The notes below the pieces were generated by a model, which ran no database searches, was not told the origin of the DNA, and saw only the letters and a program-made list of their open reading frames with translations. Positions 53,666 through 63,954 of a DNA stretch of 64,000 bases are shown here, one piece after another. How positions within the stretch are numbered: position 1 is the first letter of the stretch; every line of letters starts with the position of its first letter. The stretch comes from Cyanobacteria bacterium RM1_2_2 (GTDB lineage: Bacteria; Cyanobacteriota; Cyanobacteriia; Elainellales; Elainellaceae). The DNA lies in contig JAAUQT010000002.1 of NCBI GenBank assembly GCA_012033495.1, positions 16,658 to 80,657 on the forward strand, written 5' to 3'. Position numbers and translations under genes: made by a program.

Positions 53666-56150
53666 GGGTTCGCAGGGGCAACGAGCGGCGGCGGGGCAGG
53701 TTCGACAATCGAAGGTGGAGCGTCCAGCGGCGGCGGTTCAGAAATGGGAGCTTGCACAGGTTCCTCAATGATGGCAGCAGGTGGGGCAACCTCCTCCATC
53801 GGTGGGGCTGGTTCTACAGGAGGGGCTGGTTCGTCCGGGGATAACGGCTGCCTCTGGCACAGCGGGTTCGGGCGGAGGAGCCTCACTGGGTTCAGGAGCA
53901 GCCTCACTGCTGCTAGAAGAACCTGAAGAATAGGAACCGCTATCGGCATTAGAGCCAGACGAATAGCTGTCGGAATCGCTCCAGCTACTTTCGCTATCGT
54001 CGCTCCATTCATCCTGACTTTCGCTTTCACCTTTTGAAGGATAGGGATTATTGCTTGCGTAAACCCGTCCTGGCTTCACGGGCTGAGCTTTGATGCTGCC
54101 TTCATGCGCCTCAATATCGGGTAATTCGGGAAAATCTTCAACGGGCATTCCGTCGGTTGCTTCCACCATAAAGTCGTACCAAGTGAGGGCGGCAGTGCTG
54201 CTCTGACCATAGGTGGGGCTACTGTCATCATTGCCTAACCACACACCAGTCACTAATTGCGGAATGTAGCCCACAAACCACAGGTCACGCCGCTTTTCTG
54301 AAGTGCCTGTTTTGCCTGCCACCTGCCGATCTGACAAGTAAGCGCTGCGTCCTGTCCCATTGGCGACTACTCCTTCCAGCATCCAAGTCATGATTGAGGT
54401 GCTGTCGGCGTCTAGGGCCCGCTGGGGCTGGAATTTTGCTTCGTAAATGAGCTGACCAAAGCGATCGTAAACCTTCGTGATGCCATGCACTTCAACATGG
54501 TTGCCTTCGTTAGCTAGAGTACCGTAAGCACTCGTTAATTCCAGCAAATTCACCTCGGACGTACCCAAAGCTAAAGAATAGGCAGGTAATAATGTTGACT
54601 TAATTCCCATCTTCTCTGCTAGCTTCACCACCGGATCAAACCCAACATCTACCAAGGCTTTAACGGCCACAATGTTGATAGACGAGGTCAGGGCATCGCG
54701 CATGGAAACAGAGCCACGATAGTTTTTGCCGTAGTTTTGCGGTTCGTAGCCGTCTACAACATACTTGCCGTCAATGTAGCCCCGGTAGGGCGAAAATCCG
54801 GCGGCGATGGCGGCTGAGTAAACAAAAGCTTTGAAGGTTGAACCCGGCTGCCGCTGGGCTTGGGTAGCTCGATTAAACTGGCTTTTACCAAAATCATCAC
54901 CGCCAATCAGGGCACGAATTTGACCGTTGCGAGGATCAATCGACACCAGAGCCGCCTGCTCGAAAGCTTCGCCTGGCCCGTAGTTAGCAATGGCGTAATC
55001 TACCGTATCTTGAGCCAGTTTTTGCCACTTCAAATTCAGCGTCGTTTCAACGGTTAAACCGCCCAGTTCCAACTCCTCTTTAGAGACAAGATTGGGCAAC
55101 TGCTGCTGCACATAGGAAGTAAAGTAAGGCGCTTCGCTCTTTACATATTTCTGTGCACCTGGCTTCACGGCGATGGGCGCAGACTTAGCCGCTTCAAATT
55201 CGGCAGGCGTAATGAAGCCAACATAAGCCATCCGCTCCAGCACAATATCCCGGCGCTGACGGGCTAGATCGGGGTTGATCAACGGCGAGTAGTCGCTGGG
55301 TGCAGGAGCCATGCCTGCGATCATTGCCATTTCGCTTAACGTCAGTTGCTCGACCGTTTTGCTGAAATAGATCCAGGCAGCATCAGCGACACCGTAAGCC
55401 CCCGAACCGAGATACACCAAGTTGAGGTAGCGCTCCAAGATCTGCTCTTTGGTTAGCTCTCCCTCCATTTTTTGAGCCAGCAGCGCTTCTCGCACCTTTC
55501 GCCCCAGACTGCGTTCTTGTCCTAGGAACACAATTCGCGCTAGCTGCTGGGTAATGGTGCTGCCGCCTTCAACCACTTCGCGGGCGAGCAGATTTTTTAA
55601 GCTGGCTCGCATGATGGCATCATAGTCAACGCCATCATGTTCATAAAAGTCCTGATCTTCTGAAGCAATAAAGGCTTCCGTCAGGCTTTCTGGCATTTTC
55701 TGGAGATTGACTTTTTCCCGTGTCGCGGGGCCAATCTGCTGTAAAACCGTGCCGTCTGCTGATTTGATGGTCAAAGAGCCAGTACGAACATAAGTAAGTA
55801 CCGCCGAAGTATCGGGCAAGTCGCGCTTAATCGATTCAAGAGTTGACCAGGTAGCTAATCCTAGCCCAGCCGCCCCAAATCCAAGCCCTGTCAGCCCCCA
55901 TGCCCACCAGCGTTGATGAAGGGGCGCGCCCCTTTGGAATGGGAGCAGATTGGTGGTTTGAGTCCTCTGATGCTTGCCAAAACTTGCTGGCTTGCGGCAA
56001 CCATCCATGTCGCCGTTTCCGTGCCAAGCGAGGCTTAGCGCCAGGAACTGGAAGAGGTCGATCGAGAGATTCGGAGGAGGGAGTTGCCGAATTTGAAGCG
56101 TTCCGATTCGACTTTGAGATTGCTCTCAGCTTGGTCAGAAAATCTGTCAC
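53662..56150 (-). CDS. Class A penicillin-binding protein (PBP1A-type), with likely frameshifts at both ends
   Basis: The main ORF 53765-56008 (747 aa) has a transmembrane helix (GLTGLGFGAAGLGLATW), GT51 glycosyltransferase motifs (EDQDFYEHDGVD, GGSTITQQLAR) and a transpeptidase with STFK, SSIN and KTGT. Its last residues (GRTSPSCRTSPTDGGGC) are abnormal; removing one base from GGGG 53837-53840 restores a Pro/Glu-rich tail (DEPAPPVEPAPPMEEV) to a stop at 53662. Upstream, the frame from GTG 56150 (TDFLTKLRAISKSN) gives a plausible cytoplasmic N-terminus that joins after one base is removed near 55921-55932. The enzyme builds and cross-links peptidoglycan. Confidence 0.88.
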
Positions 56151-56485
56151 TACAATTCCTCACAAACCATCACAAAGCATATCAAGCAGTCCCCAATCTG
56201 GTGTCGAGCTCATGACCAAAACCATGGCGATTGGGGCTTTTGCCAAACAACTGTTGCCAGATCGACTGCTCACAAGAGAAGCGTTAGCAGGCGAGTTTTG
56301 AAGAAACAAAATCATAACCCAAGATTTGCTCTAACTGCTGCAACATTAGCCAAACCTCATGCCGAGCAGTGCTACAGGCGAATTTTAACGATCCAGGGAG
56401 ACTTCCGTTAACTTCATCCAAACTTAGTCTTTTTTGAAATAAAACGCAACCGCAAGCGCTCAGTTCTGTGTTATGCAATTGGCTA
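56151..56485. other. Region between PBP and chlG
   Basis: About 335 bp, mostly covered by the doubtful small ORF below. I see no hairpin or repeat. Confidence 0.4.
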
Positions 56486-56499
56486 CTAGATGCCAGCAT
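56284..56499 (-). CDS. Hypothetical short ORF overlapping the chlG stop
   Basis: 71 codons from ATG 56499. The middle is protein-like (SLKFACSTARHEVWLMLQQLEQIL), but there is no known family. The overlap with the chlG end would allow translational coupling. It may be spurious. Confidence 0.3.
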   Translation of the reverse strand: MLASSSQLHNTELSACGCVLFQKRLSLDEVNGSLPGSLKFACSTARHEVWLMLQQLEQILGYDFVSSKLAC

Positions 56500-57534
56500 G
56501 TCCAAACGCCAAGGCCGTCACCAACATACCCAGCACCAGGAAGGGCTGAGCACTAGCCTGATATTTGACATCATTTTTGAGCGGGTCGCGCAGGAAGTAC
56601 ATATCTTGGAAGGTAATTTGCGGAATGATCAGCAAGATTAAGAGCACCGCATACAGATTTTGATGGATGCCAATCAAGTAGGCTGCGATGCCCGATTGAA
56701 ACACATCGATCATTAGCACACAGATCCAGGCGGCAGTTGTAATGCCAAACATTACAGGCAAAGACTTCAACCCCAGTTGTCGATCGCCCTCAACGCTCTT
56801 AAAGTCGTTGACAATCGCAATGCCCAAGCCTGCCAAGCTGTAGAACAACGTCAAAATTGCTACCGTCCAGGTGAGGTCGCCAAACAGAGCGTGACCCGTC
56901 CACCAAGGCAGCGCAATGTAGCTGGCTCCGAGCGCATAGTTTCCTAACCAGCCGTTCTGCTTCAGCTTCAGCGGTGGGGCAGAGTAGATATAAGCCAAAA
57001 ACGCGCCGCCAACGGCAATCAGGGTAATGGTGGGAAACTCGTGCCCTGCCCAAACATCCAGCCCGTAGGACAAAGCCATGCCACCAACCAGCAAAACCAG
57101 AATTTGGGCCGTCACTTGTGGAATCGAAATCGCGCCGGAAGGAATCGGTCGATATGGCTCATTGATGGCATCAATTTCCCGGTCGTAAAAGTCGTTGAGC
57201 GTTTGGGTGTAGCCCGTCATCAGCGGCCCGGACAGCAACATACAGGCGGCTGAAATCAGCACATTTTCTAGCGTCCAGGTAAAGTTGCCCGAAGAAGCCG
57301 CGCCGCAAACCACGCCCCAGATGAGTGGAATCCAGGTGATGGGCTTCATCAACTGCAAGCGAATCTTCCAAATCGAAGTTTCTCCAGGCTGAGCGCCCTT
57401 CATACCGAGCAGTTGGCGAGTTTTGCAGTCCGATCGACCGCAGCACCTGTCCCAGGGTTTGCCACAGCATTAGTCTCAGCCTGGGTGACAGGATCGGTGG
57501 GAGAACCAGAAGATGGGATAGGAGACTCAGACAT
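56486..57534 (-). CDS. chlG: Chlorophyll synthase ChlG, with a frameshift in the N-terminal extension
   Basis: The 305-aa ORF has the UbiA-type prenyltransferase motif NDFYDREIDAINEPYRPIPSG, a second DFKSVEGDRQLG and eight or nine membrane helices. It attaches geranylgeranyl or phytyl to chlorophyllide in the thylakoid membrane. Known cyanobacterial ChlG proteins have a longer N-terminus. Here an ATG at 57534 (MSESPIPSSGSP) reads to AVDRTAK and then breaks; adding one base to TTTT 57421-57424 gives AVDRTAKTRQLLGMKGAQ in frame. The gene should be essential, so the break is probably a sequence error. Confidence 0.92.
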
Positions 57535-57656
57535 GGTAAATCACGGTTAGCGTTGAATGAACAAGCCTGCTCGTCAAATTAACAGGTGTCCAGCTTCCTA
57601 GCCTACCGCATTGCTAGAAAAAAACATGAAGGAAAATTAACTTTCCGCAACCCCTC

Positions 57657-58903
57657 TCAACGTCGCTTTTTGGTTTTAGTCGATTTAGGTTGAAAGCCAG
57701 GCTTAGATGAAGGGGGCTGAGCGGCTTGACTTGAATTGGCATCGGGGGAATTCGCCAAATATTGACGGTTGCGTTCTCGCACCAGCGCGTCTCCGTCACC
57801 GTAGAAAAAGGAAAGCAGCGCAAACCGATGCCCTTGCGTGACCGGCGTGGCCTCATGCAGCAACGAACAAGAGAAAATCACTGCCTCTCCGGTGTCTGGA
57901 CGGTACAACTGCGAGCCGTATTCTGGAAACCGCAGGCAGCCACCTTCATAGTCTCCGGTGTTCAGGTTGAGCGACATCGCAAAGCGGCGGTGGGCTGTGC
58001 CTTTGGTCGTGTTGTCACGATGACGGTTGAAAAAGCCCTGATTTGCAGCATCGTAACGCGCCACAATATGACGTTCAAACCGGGTAATGCTGAACTGAAA
58101 CACTTTTTCAATTTCCGGCTTGACGCGCCGAATCACAGCCTGATTGATTGCCTCTAACCAAGGCGTCTCTGAGAGGTTGATATCCTGTCGCTTTTTGAAC
58201 CCCGGATCGAGAATTTCGACCGTTTTGCCGTCCACCTCTCGCATGAAGCCAGAATCTCGCGCCTTGCCTGTCTCAAATAGCTGCACCAGCGTTTGGCAAA
58301 GCTCTGGATCGAGCACTCGCGGAATCAACAAAACTGGCGCTTGCCGAGCGGCTAGGATAGGGGGCGGAAATGGCGGAAACTGACGAACATAGTTAAGAAT
58401 TTCAGCCACATAATTTTCGGACTGCTCCAGCGGAAAGACTTTCAGCACACGCAGGGTTGGATCGAGCACAAAAGTCGTGGGACTGTAAGTAAATTCTTTG
58501 GTTTTAGCTGTGCTTAAAGCAGATGTGCCGGAAGTAGTAGATGTGCCGGAAGCAGATTTACTGGAAGTAGGGGTACAAACGCCGTACTGTTGGCTAACAG
58601 TTTGTTCAAAATCCCACAGAAATTTACAGTAGGTTGGGTGAGTGATTTCGTCGGCTAAAAACTGGTCATTGGGATCGATACCTACCCCAAAAAAGGCACT
58701 TCTTGCGCTGCTAGTTCAGATTGCATGGCGCAAAAATCTCGAACCGCCTGAGCCGACTGCGGAATTTGAGTGCTGCCAAAAAAGAACAAGATAATCTGAT
58801 AGCCGCCAACCGTATCAAAGTTGTAGTTCGGGTTAGAAGTGGAAGGCAGCCTAAACCAGGGAACCGGATCGCCAACTGTCAGAGAAACCATACGAGTCAT
58901 CAA
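57657..58903 (-). pseudogene. Redoxin-2OG-Fe(II) oxygenase fusion, interrupted by a 1-bp deletion
   Basis: The 73-aa ORF at 58682-58903 (SLTVGDPVPWFRLPS, QIILFFFGST) is a peroxiredoxin-like domain start, and the 270-aa ORF at 57657-58469 is a 2OG-Fe(II) oxygenase with H-x-D (NRHRDNTTKG), distal His (LLHEATPV) and Arg. Adding one base to AAAAAA 58689-58694 changes VPFLG-stop to VPFFGVGIDPNDQFL, and the frame runs through to the oxygenase. The fused protein would have about 415 aa. The redoxin part shows no peroxidatic Cys in the usual place, so it may be a binding module. Probably a consensus error. Confidence 0.82.
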
Positions 58904-59235
58904 AAGACACCATATTTCTAATTCATACTGACTGCTCTCAAATCCGCAATTTGCAGCAAGACAGGTTCAAACAGCACAAATCAGAAATGAGATCAATATA
59001 GCTTCATCTCGGTGTAAATCAGCACTCACGTTCAGATCCTTTAATTCTTCGAGAATTGAGGAATCTAAACCCTTGGACTCGGTTTCGACAGGTTTGCACA
59101 AACGGTTGCTAGGGGCTGTGATCAATTTCAGCTAAAACCCTGACAATGACTAGGCGACAGCCCCCAGCCTGTCTTGGGGAGCGAGTGCGATCCGGTGGAT
59201 GCGGCAAGCGTTTGACCCTGAATGGACGACGCGCC
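58904..59235. other. Intergenic region
   Basis: About 330 bp without a credible ORF (59146-59577 is antisense shadow). No repeat or hairpin noticed. Confidence 0.4.
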
Positions 59236-60333
59236 TTACAGCGAAATAATCAGGTAGCTATCCTGAAATTTGGCTCCGGTCACTTGCCGCCCGCGCAGTT
59301 CAGGAGGCAGCAAAATATTGCGCCGCTGATCGCCTGCTTCGATGGTGACTTCTGGGCCGTATTGAGTCAGTTTGACCTGCTTCTTATCAAATCCGGGCAA
59401 AAACAAGTAAACTTTGCGCTCGGCGACGTCAACGCGGATAGGTCTGGGCGCTTGTGTTGCTGCACTGAAGTCGGGCATAGCTTGCATCAAGGGCTGCCAG
59501 TCTTGGCTGGTGCGGTTAGGAAGCTGATGCACTGGCAAAGGCGCAAATTCTGGCTGCACTGCTTCCCGACGTTCTGATCGGTTGAGCAAAACGCCGCCAA
59601 TCGTTAAGCCAATTTGCTGCGCACTACCCCAGAGATACTTGGCTACAGCAATCGCATCTGGGGCGTCGGTGGTGACGAGGTAAGCAGCGACTCGATTTGG
59701 GTCGGCAACGGCAGCTTTGCCCTGCTCTAGGGTCGAGTTCATTTGGTTTGCCCCAGGCTGATTCAACAAATCGCCTGTCCAGTTAACATTCAGCACTGAG
59801 GCGGCCACAGGCTGCACAAAAGGCGCGATGGCTTTACCGAGATCAGAGTCGGCAAAAACCTGACGAAACCGCCGAATGTACCAACTCATAATTTCAGGTG
59901 TGCCCAATATGCGCAAAGTGGACTGGTCGCCGTCGCTGTCAAACACAATCGCGTCATAGTTGCCGCTGCCGTCATAGCGACGGATGGCATCAAGAGCCAG
60001 CGCCCCATCCATTCCCGGCAGCACTCCCAACTCTTGACCATACACCACTTTGAAGAAAGGCGACCGTAGGTATTGCGCTTCTAACTTTTTTAATTCTTCC
60101 CAGCTTTGCTCTAGCAGCGCTGTGGTTTGAAGCTGTACGGCTTTCAGGTTAGGCCCAATCTCCTGGGGTTCTGCACTGAGGGGCATCCCCAACAGCACCG
60201 ACAAAGCAGGGCTGGTGTCCTGACTAGCGAACAAAACCCGTTTGCCTTGAGTTGCCAACTGTTTTGCCGCTGCAATTGCTACCGTCGTGCGACCTGTTCC
60301 ACCCTTGCCCAGGAATGTCAGAACCAATGCCAT
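59236..60333 (-). CDS. ArsA/Get3-like ATPase
   Basis: 365 aa with a deviant Walker A GKGGTGRTTVA, switch-like AIVFDSDGDQSTLR and a C-terminal HSP20-like beta domain (RKVYLFLPGFDKKQVKLTQ). This combination is the cyanobacterial ArsA-family protein related to arsenite pumps and the Get3 tail-anchor targeting factor. No ars genes are adjacent, so a protein-targeting or unknown role is as likely as arsenic export. Confidence 0.88.
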   Translation of the reverse strand: MALVLTFLGKGGTGRTTVAIAAAKQLATQGKRVLFASQDTSPALSVLLGMPLSAEPQEIGPNLKAVQLQTTALLEQSWEELKKLEAQYLRSPFFKVVYGQELGVLPGMDGALALDAIRRYDGSGNYDAIVFDSDGDQSTLRILGTPEIMSWYIRRFRQVFADSDLGKAIAPFVQPVAASVLNVNWTGDLLNQPGANQMNSTLEQGKAAVADPNRVAAYLVTTDAPDAIAVAKYLWGSAQQIGLTIGGVLLNRSERREAVQPEFAPLPVHQLPNRTSQDWQPLMQAMPDFSAATQAPRPIRVDVAERKVYLFLPGFDKKQVKLTQYGPEVTIEAGDQRRNILLPPELRGRQVTGAKFQDSYLIISL

Positions 60334-60586
60334 AGTGAATATCCTTGCTTGTGAGAAGCAACTCCAGTTAAAGACAACTAAAGCTGCACGTCATTCCAAT
60401 CTTGCTAATGCTCAGCCTTGCTGCAATGAGACAGGCTTCCTCATGCTACCGAACATCAAAAAGGGGATGCCTCGCCTGATGGAAATAAACCTGCCCTCCA
60501 ACCTGCAATCAATCCCCGTATTCTGAATTTTAGAATGGGTGTTGTGAACCAGCCCTAAAAGCCAGAGCCAGAGCCAGTTCTTTCCC

Positions 60587-60784
60587 CTAACCAGGTTCTA
60601 ACTCATCTTCAAAAAACCAGGTGATGAAGTTGTCTTCAAATTTCACCACGACACCCACGCCGCTACCGTCAACCATTTTGAACTCTTTAATCACACCCGT
60701 TTTACCTAACCGCTCAATCACCTCTTTAGGGGAGCGATCGCGTAACCGACGCACGCGCACCTTTTGACCGATTTCCATCTCCAC
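60587..60784 (-). CDS. petP: Cytochrome b6f subunit PetP (DUF2862)
   Basis: The 65-aa protein has the SH3-like DUF2862 pattern IGQKVRVRRLRDRSPKEV, GVIKEFKMVDGSGVGVVV and TWFFEDELEP, matching PetP (Ssr2998 in Synechocystis). PetP binds the cytoplasmic face of cytochrome b6f and affects its stability and linear electron flow. The start could be the second Met. It is monocistronic. Confidence 0.88.
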   Translation of the reverse strand: MEMEIGQKVRVRRLRDRSPKEVIERLGKTGVIKEFKMVDGSGVGVVVKFEDNFITWFFEDELEPG

Positions 60785-60985
60785 TCCACAAAGGATAAAC
60801 CATGAACCAATATATCAGTGCTTGTCCGTATTTACGCGATTTTGAACCGCCGATCCGCGATCCTCGGTACTCTGGTACGGGTCTGTGAGATGGTGAATGG
60901 GTGGATAGGTGTAAGCTGCTTGCTTAAGTTCAATTAAAATCAGTTCAATTAAAATTCAATCTGCCAACTGCCCTCCCTTCAAATC

Positions 60986-61756
60986 ATGCTTGCTAAAAGA
61001 ATTTTGCCTTGCCTTGATGTCAAAGCTGGACGAGTCGTTAAAGGGGTTAACTTTGTTAACTTGCGCGATGCGGGCGATCCGGTTGAACTGGCCCAAATTT
61101 ATAACGAAGCGGGGGCTGATGAGTTGGTTTTTTTGGACATCACGGCAACCCACGAAGATCGAGACATTATTTTTGATGTGGTTTACCGCACGGCTGAACA
61201 GGTATTCATTCCGCTGACGGTGGGTGGCGGCATCCAATCCTTAGAAACAATCAAAAAATTGTTAAGAGCCGGGGCTGATAAAGTCAGCATTAACTCGACT
61301 GCGGTACGCGATCCAGACTTCGTGAATCGAGCCAGCCAGCGGTTTGGCAATCAGTGCATTGTGGTGGCCATTGATGCACGGCGCAGGCACGATCCAGTCA
61401 ATCCAGGCTGGGATGTGTATGTGCGCGGTGGGCGAGAGAATACGGGCATTGATGCGGTTGCGTGGGCGAAAGAAGTAGAGCAACGCGGGGCGGGAGAATT
61501 GCTGCTCACCAGTATGGATGCCGATGGCACGCAAGCGGGCTATGACCTAGATTTGACCCGCACCATCGCCGAGCAAGTGCAGATTCCGGTGATTGCTTCC
61601 GGTGGAGCAGGCAACTGTGCCCACATTCATGCTGCTCTAACAGACGGCAAAGCTGAAGCCGCCCTCCTTGCCTCACTACTGCATTACGGACAGCTAACGG
61701 TAGCAGAAATTAAGTCCTATCTGAATCAACAGCAAGTGCCCGTTAGATTGTTGTAG
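60986..61756 (+). CDS. hisF: Imidazole glycerol phosphate synthase cyclase subunit HisF
   Basis: 256 aa of TIM-barrel sequence with the catalytic Asp in [18 protein letters not shown] and the second in [14 protein letters not shown], and phosphate loops VGGGIQS and ASGGAGN. It makes IGP and AICAR in histidine synthesis together with HisH, which is not in the window. A 13-bp tandem array starts 10 bp after the stop. Confidence 0.97.
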   Translation: MLAKRILPCLDVKAGRVVKGVNFVNLRDAGDPVELAQIYNEAGADELVFLDITATHEDRDIIFDVVYRTAEQVFIPLTVGGGIQSLETIKKLLRAGADKVSINSTAVRDPDFVNRASQRFGNQCIVVAIDARRRHDPVNPGWDVYVRGGRENTGIDAVAWAKEVEQRGAGELLLTSMDADGTQAGYDLDLTRTIAEQVQIPVIASGGAGNCAHIHAALTDGKAEAALLASLLHYGQLTVAEIKSYLNQQQVPVRLL

Positions 61757-62161
61757 TCCGACTGTCTGGGCTAATTATCTGGGCTAATTATCTGGGCTAA
61801 TTATCTGGGCTAATTATCTGGGCTAAGCTGCCCTAGTTTTTGTGAGCGTTGTTTGACTCAAGGCGCATCTGCTGGGTCTTGCAGATGCCGAAATTGCTCT
61901 GCTTCATTGAGGTTGCGCTTTGCTCTGAAGATAAGCCAATATTTATTGCAAATTGTTGAATTTGCAGTACACTGAACGCGGCTTAAAACCCGGCAAACCA
62001 AATTTGGAGCAGCTCTCGCCTGTCCAAACAGTCGCTCTGGCTTAAGTTTCACCTACTACAGACTTAAAAGACTCTCATCTTTGGAGAATGAATACCTAGA
62101 GACAGCTTTCTGAGAGTTTGTTAATATGTGTAAATATTACATTTCGTAAAATTGTTTAAGA
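61757..62161. other. Intergenic region downstream of hisF
   Basis: About 400 bp holding the 13-bp array (61766-61826) and no convincing ORF. The track ORF 61858-62052 is not protein-like. Confidence 0.5.
61766..61826. repeat. 13-bp tandem repeat, 4.7 copies
   Basis: Unit CTGGGCTAATTAT repeated four times without change, then CTGGGCTAA. Third array in the window with this period. Confidence 0.95.
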
Positions 62162-62473
62162 ATGTTTTTCATTCTATTTGTTGTAATTGGACTCGTAGCA
62201 TGGGCACTGCATCTGATGCAGGAAGCCATTCAGCGTCGAGAATTTTCTTTGATGTTGGCTGGGTTCCTGGTTTCAACTGCGGCCGCTGGCATGATGGCTG
62301 TTTATTTTTTAATGAACCATTATGTAGGCTACATGTCTGAGATGGCGCATCGCTCCTATGTGATGCAAGAGTCATCCGATTCGATTGTTTGGTCGGGTTA
62401 CGTTGATCCCTATACAGGTCGCCTGCTTGAACCCGCAGAACTATCTGCCCTGATGGATTACAGAGCCAACTGA
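62162..62473 (+). CDS. Small membrane protein, unknown function
   Basis: 103 aa with two hydrophobic helices (FFILFVVIGLVAWALHLM and FSLMLAGFLVSTAAAGMMAVYFLM) and a polar C-terminus (YVDPYTGRLLEPAELSALM). No family is recognised. ATG at 62162; transcribed alone. Confidence 0.65.
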   Translation: MFFILFVVIGLVAWALHLMQEAIQRREFSLMLAGFLVSTAAAGMMAVYFLMNHYVGYMSEMAHRSYVMQESSDSIVWSGYVDPYTGRLLEPAELSALMDYRAN

Positions 62474-62789
62474 AAGAACCAATTGAAAGAATAAATTTAA
62501 GAACACACAGATTTTTTTATTGGAGTAGGGAGAAGTAAAAAACAGAAGGCGGAAGCAGGTTTATTTGGGTGTGGGTTGCGGTGCACCCAATTCATTGGCT
62601 CTACTGAGCGTTGAGCGCAACCTCGTAATAGGCTGACTCGCTGTTTTCGATAGGTTTTGCCTCAGAAATTGCCCTACATTCACTTAGATACAATCTTTCA
62701 TTTCTATCTCTTCATCCTCCCTAACTCTTCATTTTTCTCCTACCGCTGCCCTTTGCCTTCTTCCTCTCGCCTCAACAAAGGAACTCCCC
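62474..62789. other. Intergenic region
   Basis: About 315 bp with pyrimidine-rich tracts near 62700-62775 and no gene. No repeat noticed. Confidence 0.4.
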
Positions 62790-63833
62790 ATGCACGATTC
62801 TCTCCTCAGTCGATTTCGTGGCGCTTTTCTGGGTGTACTTTTGGGTGAAATGGTGGGAGTTCATTCCTTGCCGCCTCAACATTCCAGATGGACAGGGCAG
62901 AAATTTTTTCAAGGGCAGTTTGGCAAAGGATGGGGTCGGGCGGCTCGCTCAAATCATGCAGTGAGGCTGATGCTAGCGCAAACTGCTGCGCTAATCGGCT
63001 CTGAAGAACACTCTGCAAGAAGCTCTGAGCCAGAGTCCTCAAATGATTTAAGAGAACTGGCTTCAGTCGAGTATCCAGAAAACTGGACTAGCGCTCCCAT
63101 TGATAGGGCTGGAGAAATGATGCTGGCGACGCTGCCGCTGGCTTTGTTCTATCACGATCAGCCCTTGCGCTACAGAATGGCTTTGCAGGCAATTAACCGA
63201 CCTGCCGCGAATAGATTAACAAATGAAGCCATGTCCGCCTCGACGCTGGCAGCAACAACTGTGATCGGGCAAGCAGTTTCTCTGATTCTGCGGGAGCGGT
63301 TTACCCAGTTTGAACTCATTCCTCAAGTGGTGAAGGATCTCGATCTTTGGGACTCCTCGCCGGAGCTAGCGCAGGATTTGATGCAGATGCAAGGCTGGCT
63401 CGAACAGCGGAGTGCTCTTGCTAACGTTGTTCGTCACGCTAAGCAAATGGCTACTCGCTCTACAGCAAATCCAGCTTCTCTAGTCGCTGTGTCAGCCCTA
63501 TACAGCTTTCTTTCTACCCCAGATGATTTTCGGCTTTCCTTATTGCGTTCTACTCAGTTGCATTCATCTATCTTGCTTCCAACCCTGACAGGTGCAATTT
63601 CTGGGCTATATAACGGCATATCAGGCTTACCCGTGTTTTGGCGACAGCAGGTGTGGACGGGTGAGGTTGCTGAATTGAACCAGCGTTGGGGGATCGCTTC
63701 AGAGGCAGAGGTTGAGCATTTTGCCGATCGGTTGCTGGCTTGCTGGTCGGGAGCTAACGACCCGATGGCTTGGCTACAGCAGCCCCAATTTAACCGCATT
63801 ACCGCCGCCCCACGCGCGATTCGACCTGACTAG
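62790..63833 (+). CDS. ADP-ribosylglycohydrolase-like protein lacking metal residues
   Basis: 347 aa. The start RFRGAFLGVLLGEMVG matches the family's RFRGAxxGxxxGDAxG, and LLPTLTGAISGLYNG...LPVFW resembles the late helix with IP..W. The Asp of GDA is Glu, and the DD motifs that bind Mg2+ are not seen, so hydrolytic activity is doubtful. The middle is helical with a Ser-rich insert (ARSSEPESSND). It may be a binding-only paralogue. Confidence 0.6.
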   Translation: MHDSLLSRFRGAFLGVLLGEMVGVHSLPPQHSRWTGQKFFQGQFGKGWGRAARSNHAVRLMLAQTAALIGSEEHSARSSEPESSNDLRELASVEYPENWTSAPIDRAGEMMLATLPLALFYHDQPLRYRMALQAINRPAANRLTNEAMSASTLAATTVIGQAVSLILRERFTQFELIPQVVKDLDLWDSSPELAQDLMQMQGWLEQRSALANVVRHAKQMATRSTANPASLVAVSALYSFLSTPDDFRLSLLRSTQLHSSILLPTLTGAISGLYNGISGLPVFWRQQVWTGEVAELNQRWGIASEAEVEHFADRLLACWSGANDPMAWLQQPQFNRITAAPRAIRPD

Positions 63834-63954
63834 GCATCAGGCTGGATATCAGATTTGATATCGGTTTAAGTATTGGGTAGTGCTATTTAGGAAAGGACGT
63901 AGAAAAAAGAGCGAGGGAGAATAGAAAAGTAGACCAATATTTCCCCTCCTATCG

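Noticed and set aside
59146-59577. 143-aa plus-strand ORF
   Set aside because: Mostly antisense to the ArsA-like gene.
61858-62052. 64-aa minus-strand ORF
   Set aside because: No recognisable pattern, and it ends in a low-information region after hisF.
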